A stretch of DNA of 26,624 nucleotides, taken from NCBI GenBank assembly GCA_046153015.1, contig JBJXGF010000227.1, positions 1-26,624 on the forward strand. Reading direction: 5' to 3'. The position numbers were made by a program, and so were the translations under genes. The notes under the pieces were generated by a model that had not been told where the DNA came from, made no database searches, and saw only the letters and a program-made list of their open reading frames with translations. The stretch is from JBJXGF01 sp046153015 (GTDB lineage Bacteria; Actinomycetota; Acidimicrobiia; Acidimicrobiales; CAIXPF01). Below are positions 6,575-14,371 of the stretch, piece after piece (within the stretch, counting starts at the first letter, position 1; the number at the start of each line of letters is the position of its first letter).

Positions 6575-8248
6575 ATGAGAAGGTTCACGACGCTCGTGAG
6601 GGTGTCGCTGGCGCTCTCGCTCTGCGGCTTGGCCGCGTGCGCGAGCAGCAGCACCACCGAGGGCGGCGGCTCGTCCGGCGGTGGCAGCGGCGGCACGGTC
6701 AAGCAGGAGCAGACCCTGCAGTCGAGCGCCGGCGGGGCGAGCACCACGATCCCGCCCCGCTCCGAGCCCGCCGGCAAGATCACGATGGTCTGGCACCTCG
6801 GGTACTCGCCGGTGCAGTTCGACCCCCAGGAAGCGCCGACCGGCGTGACCAACTACGCCTTCTATTACATGCTGCACGACTCGCTCGTGAAGCACTTCCC
6901 CGGCCAGCAGCTCGCGCCGAGCCTGGCCGTGTCGTACAAGGTGGCCGAGGACTACAAGAGCGCCACTTTCACGTTGCGCGACGGCATCAAGTTCCACAAC
7001 GGCGAACCGATCACGGCCGAGGACGTGAAGTTCAGCTTCGAGAACTACAAGGGCGTCAACTCGAAGGTCCTGAAGGACATGACCGAGAAGATCGAGACGC
7101 CCGACCCGAAGACGGTCAACTTCACGTTCAAGTCGCCGTTCCTCGACTTCTTGACCATCTACGGCACGCCGGCCAGCGGCGCCGGCTGGATCGTGCCCAA
7201 GAAGTACTACACCGAGGTCGGCGCCGACGGCTTCAAGGCCAAGCCCGTCGGGGCCGGGCCCTACAAGTTCGTCCGCGGCACCTCCAACAGCGAGTTCGAG
7301 TTCGAGGCCGTCGCCGACTACTGGCGGAAATCGCCGAACGTGAAGACGATCGTCGTCAAGCACGTGACCGACGAGGCGACCCGCTTTGCCGCCTTGGCCA
7401 CCGGCGAGGCCGACATGATGACCGTGGTGAGCGGCGGCCTGCTCGAGACGGCGAAGAAGACGCCGGGCGTGACGCTGGCGCAGTTCTCCACCGCCCCGTT
7501 CTGGCTCGAGCTGGTCGGCTGGGAGAAGCCCGACAGCCCGTTCAACAACGTGAAGGTCCGCCAGGCCATCAGCTTGGCTCTCGACCGCAAGGCGATCAAC
7601 GACGCCGAGACCGGCGGCTTCAGCAAGATCGATCGCGGCTATTGGATGGAAGAGGCCCGGATCGACGCCCTGCCCAAGGAGTCGGTGAAGCCCGAGTGGT
7701 CCGAGTTCAATTTGACCAAGGCCAAGCAGCTCATGGCCGAGGCCGGCTTCCCCAACGGCTTCGAGGTGAGCCAGCTCACGCCGCTGCCGCCGTACAACTC
7801 GCTCGCCGAACGGGTCATCACCCAGCTCGGCGAGATCGGGATCAAGACCAAGCTCAACAAGATGGACCGCGCCGCGTTCCTCGAGGCGATCAACAAGGGG
7901 CAGGACGCGCTGCCGGGCATCGTGCTCAACGTCACCGGCCTCAACGGCGACAGCGCGGGCGTGGTGCGGGCCTTCGCCACCTGCAAAGGCGTGAGCTCAC
8001 GCACCTGCGTGCCCGAGATCGACGCCAAGATGGCGGCCTATGACGCCTCGATCAACCTGGCCGAGCGGCAGAAGCTGGTGAAAGAAGCCCAGCAGATCAT
8101 CGGCGACCAGTGGATCTTCCCGTACGTGTACAACGTGGGCCTCACCATGGCCCACGGCCCCCGCATCGCCAACCCGTGGCAGGAGATCTGGTACTCGATC
8201 CCCCAGTACCCGTACGCCTACCCGTACGAGGACATCAAGCTGAAGTGA
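6575..8248 (+). CDS. ABC transporter solute-binding lipoprotein, family 5 (peptide/nickel type)
   Basis: This 557-residue extracytoplasmic lipoprotein has a basic start, a hydrophobic core and the lipobox L-A-A-C, with the lipidated Cys at residue 22 and a Ser/Gly-rich linker after it. The mature part has the family-5 (DppA/OppA-like) pattern. 'LHDSLVKHFPGQQLAPSLAVSYKVAEDYKSATFTLRDGIKFHNGEPITAEDVKFSFE' (quoted here in shortened sense) matches the order of family motifs: L-A-x-S-[WY], F-x-L-R-x-G-[IV]-K-F-H-[ND]-G, T-A-E-D-V. Later 'VGAGPYKF', 'NVKVRQAISLALDR' and 'GFPNGFEV' follow in the right order. The ATG is chosen because the lipoprotein signal begins there and GGGGAA precedes it. Ligand cannot be told; dipeptides, nickel or other small solutes are all possible. 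No permease or ATPase genes are adjacent, so it is an orphan binding protein. Confidence 0.92.
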   Translation: MRRFTTLVRVSLALSLCGLAACASSSTTEGGGSSGGGSGGTVKQEQTLQSSAGGASTTIPPRSEPAGKITMVWHLGYSPVQFDPQEAPTGVTNYAFYYMLHDSLVKHFPGQQLAPSLAVSYKVAEDYKSATFTLRDGIKFHNGEPITAEDVKFSFENYKGVNSKVLKDMTEKIETPDPKTVNFTFKSPFLDFLTIYGTPASGAGWIVPKKYYTEVGADGFKAKPVGAGPYKFVRGTSNSEFEFEAVADYWRKSPNVKTIVVKHVTDEATRFAALATGEADMMTVVSGGLLETAKKTPGVTLAQFSTAPFWLELVGWEKPDSPFNNVKVRQAISLALDRKAINDAETGGFSKIDRGYWMEEARIDALPKESVKPEWSEFNLTKAKQLMAEAGFPNGFEVSQLTPLPPYNSLAERVITQLGEIGIKTKLNKMDRAAFLEAINKGQDALPGIVLNVTGLNGDSAGVVRAFATCKGVSSRTCVPEIDAKMAAYDASINLAERQKLVKEAQQIIGDQWIFPYVYNVGLTMAHGPRIANPWQEIWYSIPQYPYAYPYEDIKLK

Positions 8249-8265
8249 AGCTGACGTGACGGCCC

Positions 8266-8300
8266 GTGCGCCCTCGGCCGGTGGTGGGCCGAAGGCGCAC
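8266..8300. terminator. Strong bidirectional terminator hairpin
   Basis: GTGCGCCCTCGGCC (8266-8279) pairs with GGCCGAAGGCGCAC (8287-8300) over 14 bases with one mismatch and a 7-base loop. It stands between two convergent stops (8248 and 8327), exactly where a shared terminator is expected. There is no T tract, as is common in high-GC actinobacteria. Confidence 0.75.
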
Positions 8301-8326
8301 CGCCGCCGGGCCAGCAACCCGCGCAG

Positions 8327-8599
8327 CTAGCTCGGCAGCAGGTGGGGGGCTTCCGCGGCCACGGCGGCGAGCACCTGGCTCGGCGCCGGGTTGACCAGCG
8401 CCTTGGCCCCCACGGCGATGGTCGGCACGGTCTCGTTGCCGCCGGCCACCGAGCGCACGAAGCCCGCCGCGTCGGGATCCTCCCAGATGTTCAGCGGCTC
8501 GTACTCCAGCCCGATCCGGTCGAGCTCGTACGCGAGGGCGCTGCAGAACCCGCAGCCGGGCCGCCAGTAGAACCGCACGGCGGCGGTGGTGTCGGTCAT
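8327..8599 (-). CDS. Glutaredoxin/mycoredoxin-like thiol oxidoreductase
   Basis: The 90-residue product has the glutaredoxin fold signature. An early strand 'VRFYWRPGCGFC' carries the C-G-F-C redox pair, 'NETVPTI' carries the cis-proline loop (T-V-P-T), and the C-terminal helix starts 'NPAPSQVLAAV'. Actinobacterial relatives (mycoredoxin type) reduce mixed disulfides with mycothiol in the cytoplasm; assignment to mycothiol rather than another thiol is inference from the likely host. ATG 8599 is preferred over GTG 8608, because a TANNNT box ends 7 bases before the ATG and would overlap the GTG, indicating a leaderless mRNA. It is convergent with the solute-binding protein gene and stands alone. 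Confidence 0.88.
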   Translation of the reverse strand: MTDTTAAVRFYWRPGCGFCSALAYELDRIGLEYEPLNIWEDPDAAGFVRSVAGGNETVPTIAVGAKALVNPAPSQVLAAVAAEAPHLLPS

Positions 8600-8606
8600 G
8601 GCGCCC

Positions 8607-8612
8607 ACCGTA
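8607..8612 (-). promoter_or_regulatory. -10 box of a leaderless promoter (glutaredoxin-like gene)
   Basis: TACGGT on the minus strand lies 7 bases before the ATG at 8599. This spacing puts the transcription start at or next to the start codon. Confidence 0.5.
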
Positions 8613-8657
8613 CCGGCCGCGCCGCCGGCCGGCGATCGCCGCTCGGGGCCGGGCCCG

Positions 8658-11084
8658 TCAGCGCGCCGCCGGCTCGAGGGGGCTCCAACGGCGGGGCCAG
8701 CCCCGCTCGAGGAGCCGGGCCGAGCTGACCGGCGGGGCGAGGTAGAAGCCCTGGGCGGCGTCGCAGCCGAGGGCGCGCAGCACCCGGCACTGCTCGGCCC
8801 GCTCGACGCCTTCGGCCACGATCGTCACCTCGAGCGCGGCGCCGAGGCGGATCACCGCGTCGGCGATGCTGCGGGCGGCGGGGTCCCGGCCGAGGTCGTG
8901 CACGAACGAGCGGTCGATCTTCAGCACGTCGAAGGGCAGCCGCCGCAGCCGCTCGAGGCTCGAGCAGCCGGCGCCGTAGTCGTCGATCGCCACCCGCACA
9001 CCGAGGGCCCGCAGCGCGCCGAGCGCACGGGCGCAGTGGTCGGGATGCTGGCCCAGGCTGCGCTCGCTCAGCTCCAGGCACAGCCGGTCGGGCGACACCC
9101 CCTGCTCGGCCATCTCCGCGGCGAGGAGGCGGGCGAAGCCGGGGTCGGCCAGCGAGGCGTCGGTGAGGTTGAGCGCCACCCGCAGCCCGCCGAGCGCGGC
9201 GGCGGTGGACGGGTCGCGCTGCCATTCCCCGAGCTGGCGGCACACCGCCCCGGCGACCCACCGGTCGAGCGCGGCGGCCGTGCCCCCGTGGTCGGCCGCC
9301 GCCAAGAACTCGGCCGGTTGGAGCGGCCCGAGCGTGGGGTGCGGCCAGCGGACGAAGGCCTCGTAGCCGAGCACCGCGCCGTCGGTGAGGTCGACGATCG
9401 GTTGGTACACGAGCCGCAGCCCGTCGGCCCGGATGGCGGCGGCGAGCTCCTCCCCGCTCACCGCGAGCCCGCGGCCCGAGGCGTCGGCCCGCTCCACCAC
9501 GTACCGGTCCCGCCCCAGCCGCTTGGCCTGGTACATGGCCCGGTCGGCGTGGCGGATCAGCGTGGCCGGGTCGGCGGCGGGGTCTGCGCTGTGGGCGCAG
9601 CCCATGCTGATCGTCATCGTCAGCTCGAGGCCGTCGACGTGCACCGGCGTCGAGAACGCCCGCCGCACCCGGTCCGCCGCCGCGTCGAGGGCCTCGGGGC
9701 CGGCGAGGCGGGGGCAGATCACGAGGAACTCGTCGCCGCCGTAGCGGGCGGCCAGGTCGGGCTCGACCGCGGCGGCGTGCAGGCGGCCGGCCACGATCTG
9801 CAGCACCCGGTCGCCGATCTCGTGGCCGAGCTCGTCGTTCACGGTCTTGAACCGGTCGAGGTCGCAGAACAGCACGCCGACCTCGTGGGGGCCCGCCTTG
9901 GCCAGCGCGTCGCGCAGGAAGTCCAGCGCCACCCAGCGCGCCGGCAGGTCGGTGAGCGCGTCGAACCGGGCCCGTTGCGCGAGACGCGCCTCGCTCTGCT
10001 CTCGCTGGCGGATGTCGAGCACGAGGTGGTCGGTCATCGTGTCGAACGCGTCGGCCAGGCGACCGACCTCGTCGCCCCGCGGGTCCTCGACCCGGCGGTT
10101 GAGCTCGCCGTTGCGCACCGCCGACGCCACCGCGGTGACGGCCCGGAGCCGGCGGATCACCGAACCGGCCAGCAGGCTCGACGCCAGCGTGGCCGAGCCC
10201 AGCGCCACGAGCAGCGCCAGCATGATCGTGCGGGCCATGTTGGAGACCGACCCGTACGCCTCTTGGGTGTCGACCTTGACCACCAGGGTCCAGGGGGTGT
10301 GACGGATCTGGCGGAAGGCGGCGATCACCTCCTTGCCGCGGTAGTCGCGCAGGCCCTCCTCGATGCGGTCCGGGCCCCTCAGCGCCTGCTGCGCCGGCGA
10401 GCGCTGCGCGGAGGCGGGCACGGGGGGGCCGAGCTGGCGGTCGCGGGCGAAGCGGGGGCCGGTGACGAACTCGGCGTCGCCGTTCGCCAGCCTCTGCACC
10501 ACGTGCACGTCGGCGGTCTCGCCGAGGGCGGCGTTGTCGAGCAGCACGCCGACCACGCCGGCCAGCGGGCATTCGGCGACCACCACGCCGGCCCACGCGC
10601 CGTCGCGCTCGATCGGGTGCGCGTGCTGGTATCGGAACTCGCCCCCCACGCGGAACGCCGCCCCGACCGCTGCGCCCTGTCGGCCGCGCTCCACGAGACG
10701 GGCGTTCACCGGGCGGATCGGCCCGTCGTCGCGGGCGAACGCGTCGAGCAGGCGCCCGTCGCGGCCGTAGACCGACACCGCCGGGGGGCCCGCCGCGTCC
10801 GCGGTCATGAAGCGGGCCAGCTCGAGCGGCGCCCCGCCCGGCTGCTGCGCCTCCACCACGGCCTGGGCGATGCCCTTCACGCTGGCGAGCTGGCTGAGCC
10901 GTTCGTCCATCGCGGCGACGGCGTCGGCCACCCTCGCCGCCTCGAGGTCGGCGGCGCTGGCCAGCCCTCGGCGCACCTCGTCGCGCATCGCGTCCCGGGC
11001 CAACGCCACCACCAGCACGCCGGCCGCGAAGAGCGGCACGATCCCCGCCGCCGAGGTGAGCACCAACCTGCGTCGGATCGACAT
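8658..11084 (-). CDS. Membrane cyclic-di-GMP enzyme: sensor-HAMP-GGDEF-EAL
   Basis: This is an 808-residue protein. An N-terminal membrane span lies at about 8-28 and an extracytoplasmic sensor region (Cache-like, about 30-285) containing 'VSVYGRDGRLLDAF' and 'WTLVVKVDTQEAYGSV' follows. A second span covers about 287-312, a HAMP linker about 312-362, GGDEF about 372-535 and EAL about 548-795. The cyclase active site G-G-D-E-F (449-453) is intact. The product-inhibition site R-x-x-D is absent (V-E-P-D), so feedback inhibition is probably lost. The phosphodiesterase domain has E-A-F for E-A-L (575-577) and keeps N639, E671, D-D-Y-G-A-G (701-706), K-I-D (722-724) and E758, so it may be active. 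It should make or break cyclic-di-GMP in response to an outside signal. It is divergent from a second GGDEF/EAL gene with a 220-base gap. Confidence 0.93.
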   Translation of the reverse strand: MSIRRRLVLTSAAGIVPLFAAGVLVVALARDAMRDEVRRGLASAADLEAARVADAVAAMDERLSQLASVKGIAQAVVEAQQPGGAPLELARFMTADAAGPPAVSVYGRDGRLLDAFARDDGPIRPVNARLVERGRQGAAVGAAFRVGGEFRYQHAHPIERDGAWAGVVVAECPLAGVVGVLLDNAALGETADVHVVQRLANGDAEFVTGPRFARDRQLGPPVPASAQRSPAQQALRGPDRIEEGLRDYRGKEVIAAFRQIRHTPWTLVVKVDTQEAYGSVSNMARTIMLALLVALGSATLASSLLAGSVIRRLRAVTAVASAVRNGELNRRVEDPRGDEVGRLADAFDTMTDHLVLDIRQREQSEARLAQRARFDALTDLPARWVALDFLRDALAKAGPHEVGVLFCDLDRFKTVNDELGHEIGDRVLQIVAGRLHAAAVEPDLAARYGGDEFLVICPRLAGPEALDAAADRVRRAFSTPVHVDGLELTMTISMGCAHSADPAADPATLIRHADRAMYQAKRLGRDRYVVERADASGRGLAVSGEELAAAIRADGLRLVYQPIVDLTDGAVLGYEAFVRWPHPTLGPLQPAEFLAAADHGGTAAALDRWVAGAVCRQLGEWQRDPSTAAALGGLRVALNLTDASLADPGFARLLAAEMAEQGVSPDRLCLELSERSLGQHPDHCARALGALRALGVRVAIDDYGAGCSSLERLRRLPFDVLKIDRSFVHDLGRDPAARSIADAVIRLGAALEVTIVAEGVERAEQCRVLRALGCDAAQGFYLAPPVSSARLLERGWPRRWSPLEPAAR

Positions 11085-11304
11085 CGCCGAGCAACCTTCA
11101 CCCCGCCGCCCTCCCGTTCACGAGCGGACCTGATCCCACTGTACCGGCGCGCTTCCAATAGTGATCGAAGCGCCACGTTGAGAGGCGAGGGCCTAGTCAT
11201 GGCGCGGGAACCGCCTCAAGCGGCGGCCGGGGCGCGCCCGATGGGCGTGAGCGGGCCGGGCGAGCGATGCGTCGCCGGGCCGAACCGACGAGGCGGAGGC
11301 GGGC

Positions 11305-13520
11305 GTGACGAGGGTGGTGAGCGAAGCACCGGGCGGCGTCGCCGATGCGGGGACCGCCTCGCAGCTCGAAGCGCTGCGGGCCGAGCTCGCCCAGGAGCTC
11401 TCCACGGTCATGACCATGCCCCAGGTGCTCCGGGCGGTCGAGCTCGGCGTGCCCCGCCTCCTGCCCCACGACCGCCTCAGCTACGCGGTGCGGACGGCGA
11501 GTCGCTCCAGGTGCTGGGCCTAGGCGCCCGGCGCGCCGGCCCGACCGGGTTGTCCGCGGGCGCCACCGTTCCCCTCGTCGGCAGCGCGCTCGGGCTCGCC
11601 TTCACCACCGGCGAGCCGAGGGCGCACCCGGACCTCGCCCGCTCCCCCCACCCCGAGCACCAGCGGCTGGTGGAGGCGGGGCTGCGCTCGGCGGCCTCGG
11701 CGCCGGTGCGGATCCACGGCGCAGTCCGCGGCGTGCTCAACGTGGGCAGCGTCGAGCGGGACGCCTTCGACGCCGACGCCGTCGCCACGCTGGCCACCTT
11801 CACCCGCCTGCTCGGCGCCACGATGGAGCGGATCCACGCGCAGGAGGAGGTGGCCGCCTCCGAGCGCAGGGCTCGGGCGCTCATCGACGACAGCCCGATG
11901 ATGCTGGCCTCGCTCACCGCGGACGGCCAGATCAGCCAGGTGTCGCGGTTCGGCGCCGGTCAGCTCGGCTACGAGCCCGAGGAGCTGGTGGGCCTTCCCT
12001 TCGCCGAGCTGCACCCCGCCGAGGACCGGGCCCTCCTCGCCGACCGGCTGGCCGAGCTGGCCGGCCTGGAGGACGAGGTGCGCAGCTTCGAGGCCCGCAT
12101 GGTGCGCCGCGACGGCCAGGTGGTGTGGGCCCGCCAGTCCGCCCGAGTGGTCCGCGCCCTCGACGGCGCGCCGCGCCTGCTCGTGGTCTGCGAGGACGTG
12201 AGCGAGGTGCGCAAGCTGGCGCAGCAGCTCGAGCACCAGGCCAGCCACGATCCGCTCACGGGCCTGCCCAACCGGCGCGAGTTCAGCCGCCGGCTCGACG
12301 CCGCGCTGGCCCGAGCCCGGGACCACGGCGAGCGGGCGTGCGTGTGCTTCTTCGACCTGGACCACTTCAAGATCGTGAACGACACGTGCGGGCACCGGGC
12401 CGGCGACGCGCTGCTGTGCGACCTCGTGACCGTGCTGACCGGCAAGCTCGCCGCCCGGGACACGCTCGCCCGGATCGGCGGCGACGAGTTCGCGCTGCTG
12501 CTCGAAGCCTGCACGCTGCCCGACGGGCTGCGGGTGGCCGAACGTCTGCGGACCGCGGTGGAAGGGCTGGCGTTCCGCTGGGACGGCAAGCCGTTCGGCG
12601 TCTCGCTCAGCGGCGGCGTGGTGGCGGTCGACGCCGACACGGCCGACACCGCGCTGGTGCTGGCCGACGCCGACGCCGCCTGCTACGCGGCCAAGGCGCA
12701 GGGCCGCAACCGGATCTCGATCGCCCGTCCCGACGACGAGGTGACCCGCCAGCGCCGCTCGGAGGCCGAGTGGGTGACCCGCGCCCGCGCCGCGCTGGCC
12801 GAGGACCGCCTCGTGCTCCACGGGCAGCTGATCACCCCGGTCCGCTGGACCGACGAACGCCTCCGCCTCGAGGTGCTCGTGCGCATGCTCGACGAGGACG
12901 GCCGGCCGGTTCCCCCCGGCGCGTTCATCCCCGCCGCCGAGCGCTACGGCCTGATCGGCCAGATCGACCAGTGGGTGGTGCGCAACGTGCTCGCCCAGCT
13001 CGCCCGGCGAAAGGCCAAGCTGGAGCGGCTCGACCTGTGCACGGTGAACCTGTCGGCCCGCTCGGTGGAGGACGAGGCCTTCCTCGAGTTCGTCCTCAGC
13101 GAGCTGCGCGGCTCCGCCGTGCACGCCGACCGGGTGACCTTCGAGATCACCGAGACCGCAGCGATGGCCCAGATCGCGCAGGCCAGCCGGTTCATCGAGG
13201 CCGTCGCCGCGCTCGGCTGTCGGTTCGCGCTCGACGACTTCGGCAGCGGGTTCTCCACGTTCAGCCACCTGAAGCACCTGCCGGTCGACTTCATCAAGAT
13301 CGACGGCGCGCTGGTGCGCGACATCGCGGCCGACCCCGTGGACCGGGCGATGGTCCGCGCCATCCACGACCTGGCCGACGCCATGGGGCTGCAGACGATC
13401 GCCGAGTTCGTGGAGGACCAGGTCATCCTCGCCCGGCTGCACGACATCGGCGTGGACTACGCGCAGGGCTACGGCATCGAACGGCCGCGCCCGCTCGAGG
13501 AGCTGCTCGACCGGCTCTGA
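11305..13520 (+). pseudogene. GAF-PAS-GGDEF-EAL cyclic-di-GMP protein with a one-base frameshift
   Basis: GTG 11305 follows GGAGG by 5-6 bases and begins a GAF domain ('LEALRAELAQELSTVMTMPQVLRA', then 'LLPHDRLSYAV'). The frame then runs into a TAG at 11521. The rest of the GAF domain continues without a break in another frame from about 11490 ('ADGESLQVLGLG'), so one base is missing near 11488-11490. The restored product is about 738 residues: GAF about 20-170, PAS about 185-300 ('ALIDDSPMMLASLTADGQI'), GGDEF about 312-475 with intact G-G-D-E-F near 391, and EAL about 490-735 with E-V-L for E-A-L, plus D-D-F-G-S-G and K-I-D. R-x-x-D is absent (A-A-R-D). It has no membrane span, so it is cytosolic. 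It may be a true mutation or a sequence error. If translated only after the break, GTG 11511 could serve. Confidence 0.85.
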
Positions 13521-13558
13521 GACTCGCAGACAGCGAACCAGCGAGCCAGACGGCGCCG

Positions 13559-13580
13559 GTCCGCCGCTGTCCGGCTGGAC
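13559..13580. terminator. Weak hairpin between convergent genes
   Basis: GTCCGCC and GGCTGGAC pair over 7 bases with one bulged T and a 7-base loop. It lies between the stop of the cyclic-di-GMP gene and that of the minus-strand gene at 13585. The position is right for a terminator but the stem is short. Confidence 0.3.
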
Positions 13581-13584
13581 GGTC

Positions 13585-14220
13585 TCAGGCCGAGTCTGTC
13601 TGCTCTGGTGGTGCGTCTGCGTCCGGCGGGTCGGGCGGCAGGTCAGCGGCGGGCTCGGCCTGCTCGGGCTGGGCCGGCTCGGGCTGGGCTGGCTCGGGCT
13701 GGGCCGGCTCGGGCTCTGCCGGCTCGAGGTCTACCGGGTCGAGGTCTGTCGGGTCGGGTCGGTCCGGCTCGAGCTCGGCCGGCTCGGGGGCATCGGCGCC
13801 GAGGCCGCGGGCGATCCCGGCGCGGGCGAGCACGGCGCTGGGCACGCCCAGCTCGCGCCACGCTGCGTAGCCGATGCGGCGCTGGGCGGCGTACTCGGCG
13901 GCGACCGCGACGAACTGGTCCTCGAGCTCCGCCAAGTTGGCCCGCCGGCCCAGCTCCTCCAGCTCGTGGCGCAGGTCGAGGCGCTCCTGGGTGAGGTTCA
14001 GGCGGGTGATCACGTCGACCCCGCCGGCGAGCTGCGCCTCGACCGCCGCCAGGCGGCGCTCGATCGATTCGAGCGTCCGCTTGCGGCCCCGACGCGGGCG
14101 TTGCGCCTCCAGGGCCTGCAGGTAGGCCCGGACCGCGGCGCCGGCGCCGGCGCGGCGCGTGCCGCCGGCGCGTCCGGCTGGCCGTGCTCGTGCGCCCGAG
14201 CGGACCTCGTTGTCGGTCAT
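13585..14220 (-). CDS. Uncharacterised coiled-coil protein with Pro/Glu repeat tail
   Basis: The 211-residue product starts at ATG 14220, with GGAG 5 bases upstream; an in-frame ATG 18 bases earlier lacks one. After a basic Arg/Gly/Ala N-terminus, residues about 30-110 are helical and charged: 'AVRAYLQALEAQRPRRGRKRT', 'SIERRLAAVEAQLAGG', 'RLNLTQERLDLRHELEEL'. A conserved-looking block follows, 'LEDQFVAVAAEYAAQRRIGYAAWRELGVPSAVLARAGI', which reads like a small helical DNA- or protein-binding module. I have seen similar proteins in actinobacteria only as hypothetical. The last 65 residues are E-P-A-Q-P type repeats ending in an acidic tail, so the protein is strongly bipolar (basic start, acidic end). 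No membrane span or signal is seen. Function unknown. Confidence 0.8.
   Translation of the reverse strand: MTDNEVRSGARARPAGRAGGTRRAGAGAAVRAYLQALEAQRPRRGRKRTLESIERRLAAVEAQLAGGVDVITRLNLTQERLDLRHELEELGRRANLAELEDQFVAVAAEYAAQRRIGYAAWRELGVPSAVLARAGIARGLGADAPEPAELEPDRPDPTDLDPVDLEPAEPEPAQPEPAQPEPAQPEQAEPAADLPPDPPDADAPPEQTDSA
13651..13785. repeat. Nine 15-bp tandem repeats encoding a Pro/Glu tail
   Basis: Units of 15 bases run head to tail, the best being GGGCTGGGCCGGCTC at 13666-13680 and near copies at 13681, 13696 and 13711. The flanking units are more diverged (for example GAGGTCTACCGGGTC). On the minus strand each encodes five residues of the E-P-A-Q-P / E-P-x-x-L kind. Copy number can change without a frameshift. 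Confidence 0.9.
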
Positions 14221-14371
14221 CCGTCTCCAGTCAACCACGCGTCAGGGGATCGGGCCGAACCGATTGGCCTGCCCGCCGGGCGTCCGCGGCCGGGGCGAGC
14301 GGAGGCGGGCCGGGCGCGCCATCATGGCCGGGCGCGCCATCGTGGCCGCGCGCCGGAGTCGGGGACGTCAC

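Noticed and set aside
4894..8043. Long plus-strand frame crossing the Usp and solute-binding genes
   Set aside because: Low-information Arg/Gly/Ala sequence. The solute-binding protein in another frame has clear family motifs and a lipobox.
8586..11490. Plus-strand open frame running into the second cyclic-di-GMP gene without a stop
   Set aside because: It lies antisense to the intact membrane GGDEF/EAL gene and has no recognisable protein content before about 11490. The true start is the GTG at 11305 in another frame.
13651..13785. CRISPR array
   Set aside because: Units are 15 bases, contiguous without spacers, in frame with a protein, and diverge gradually. They are coding tandem repeats.
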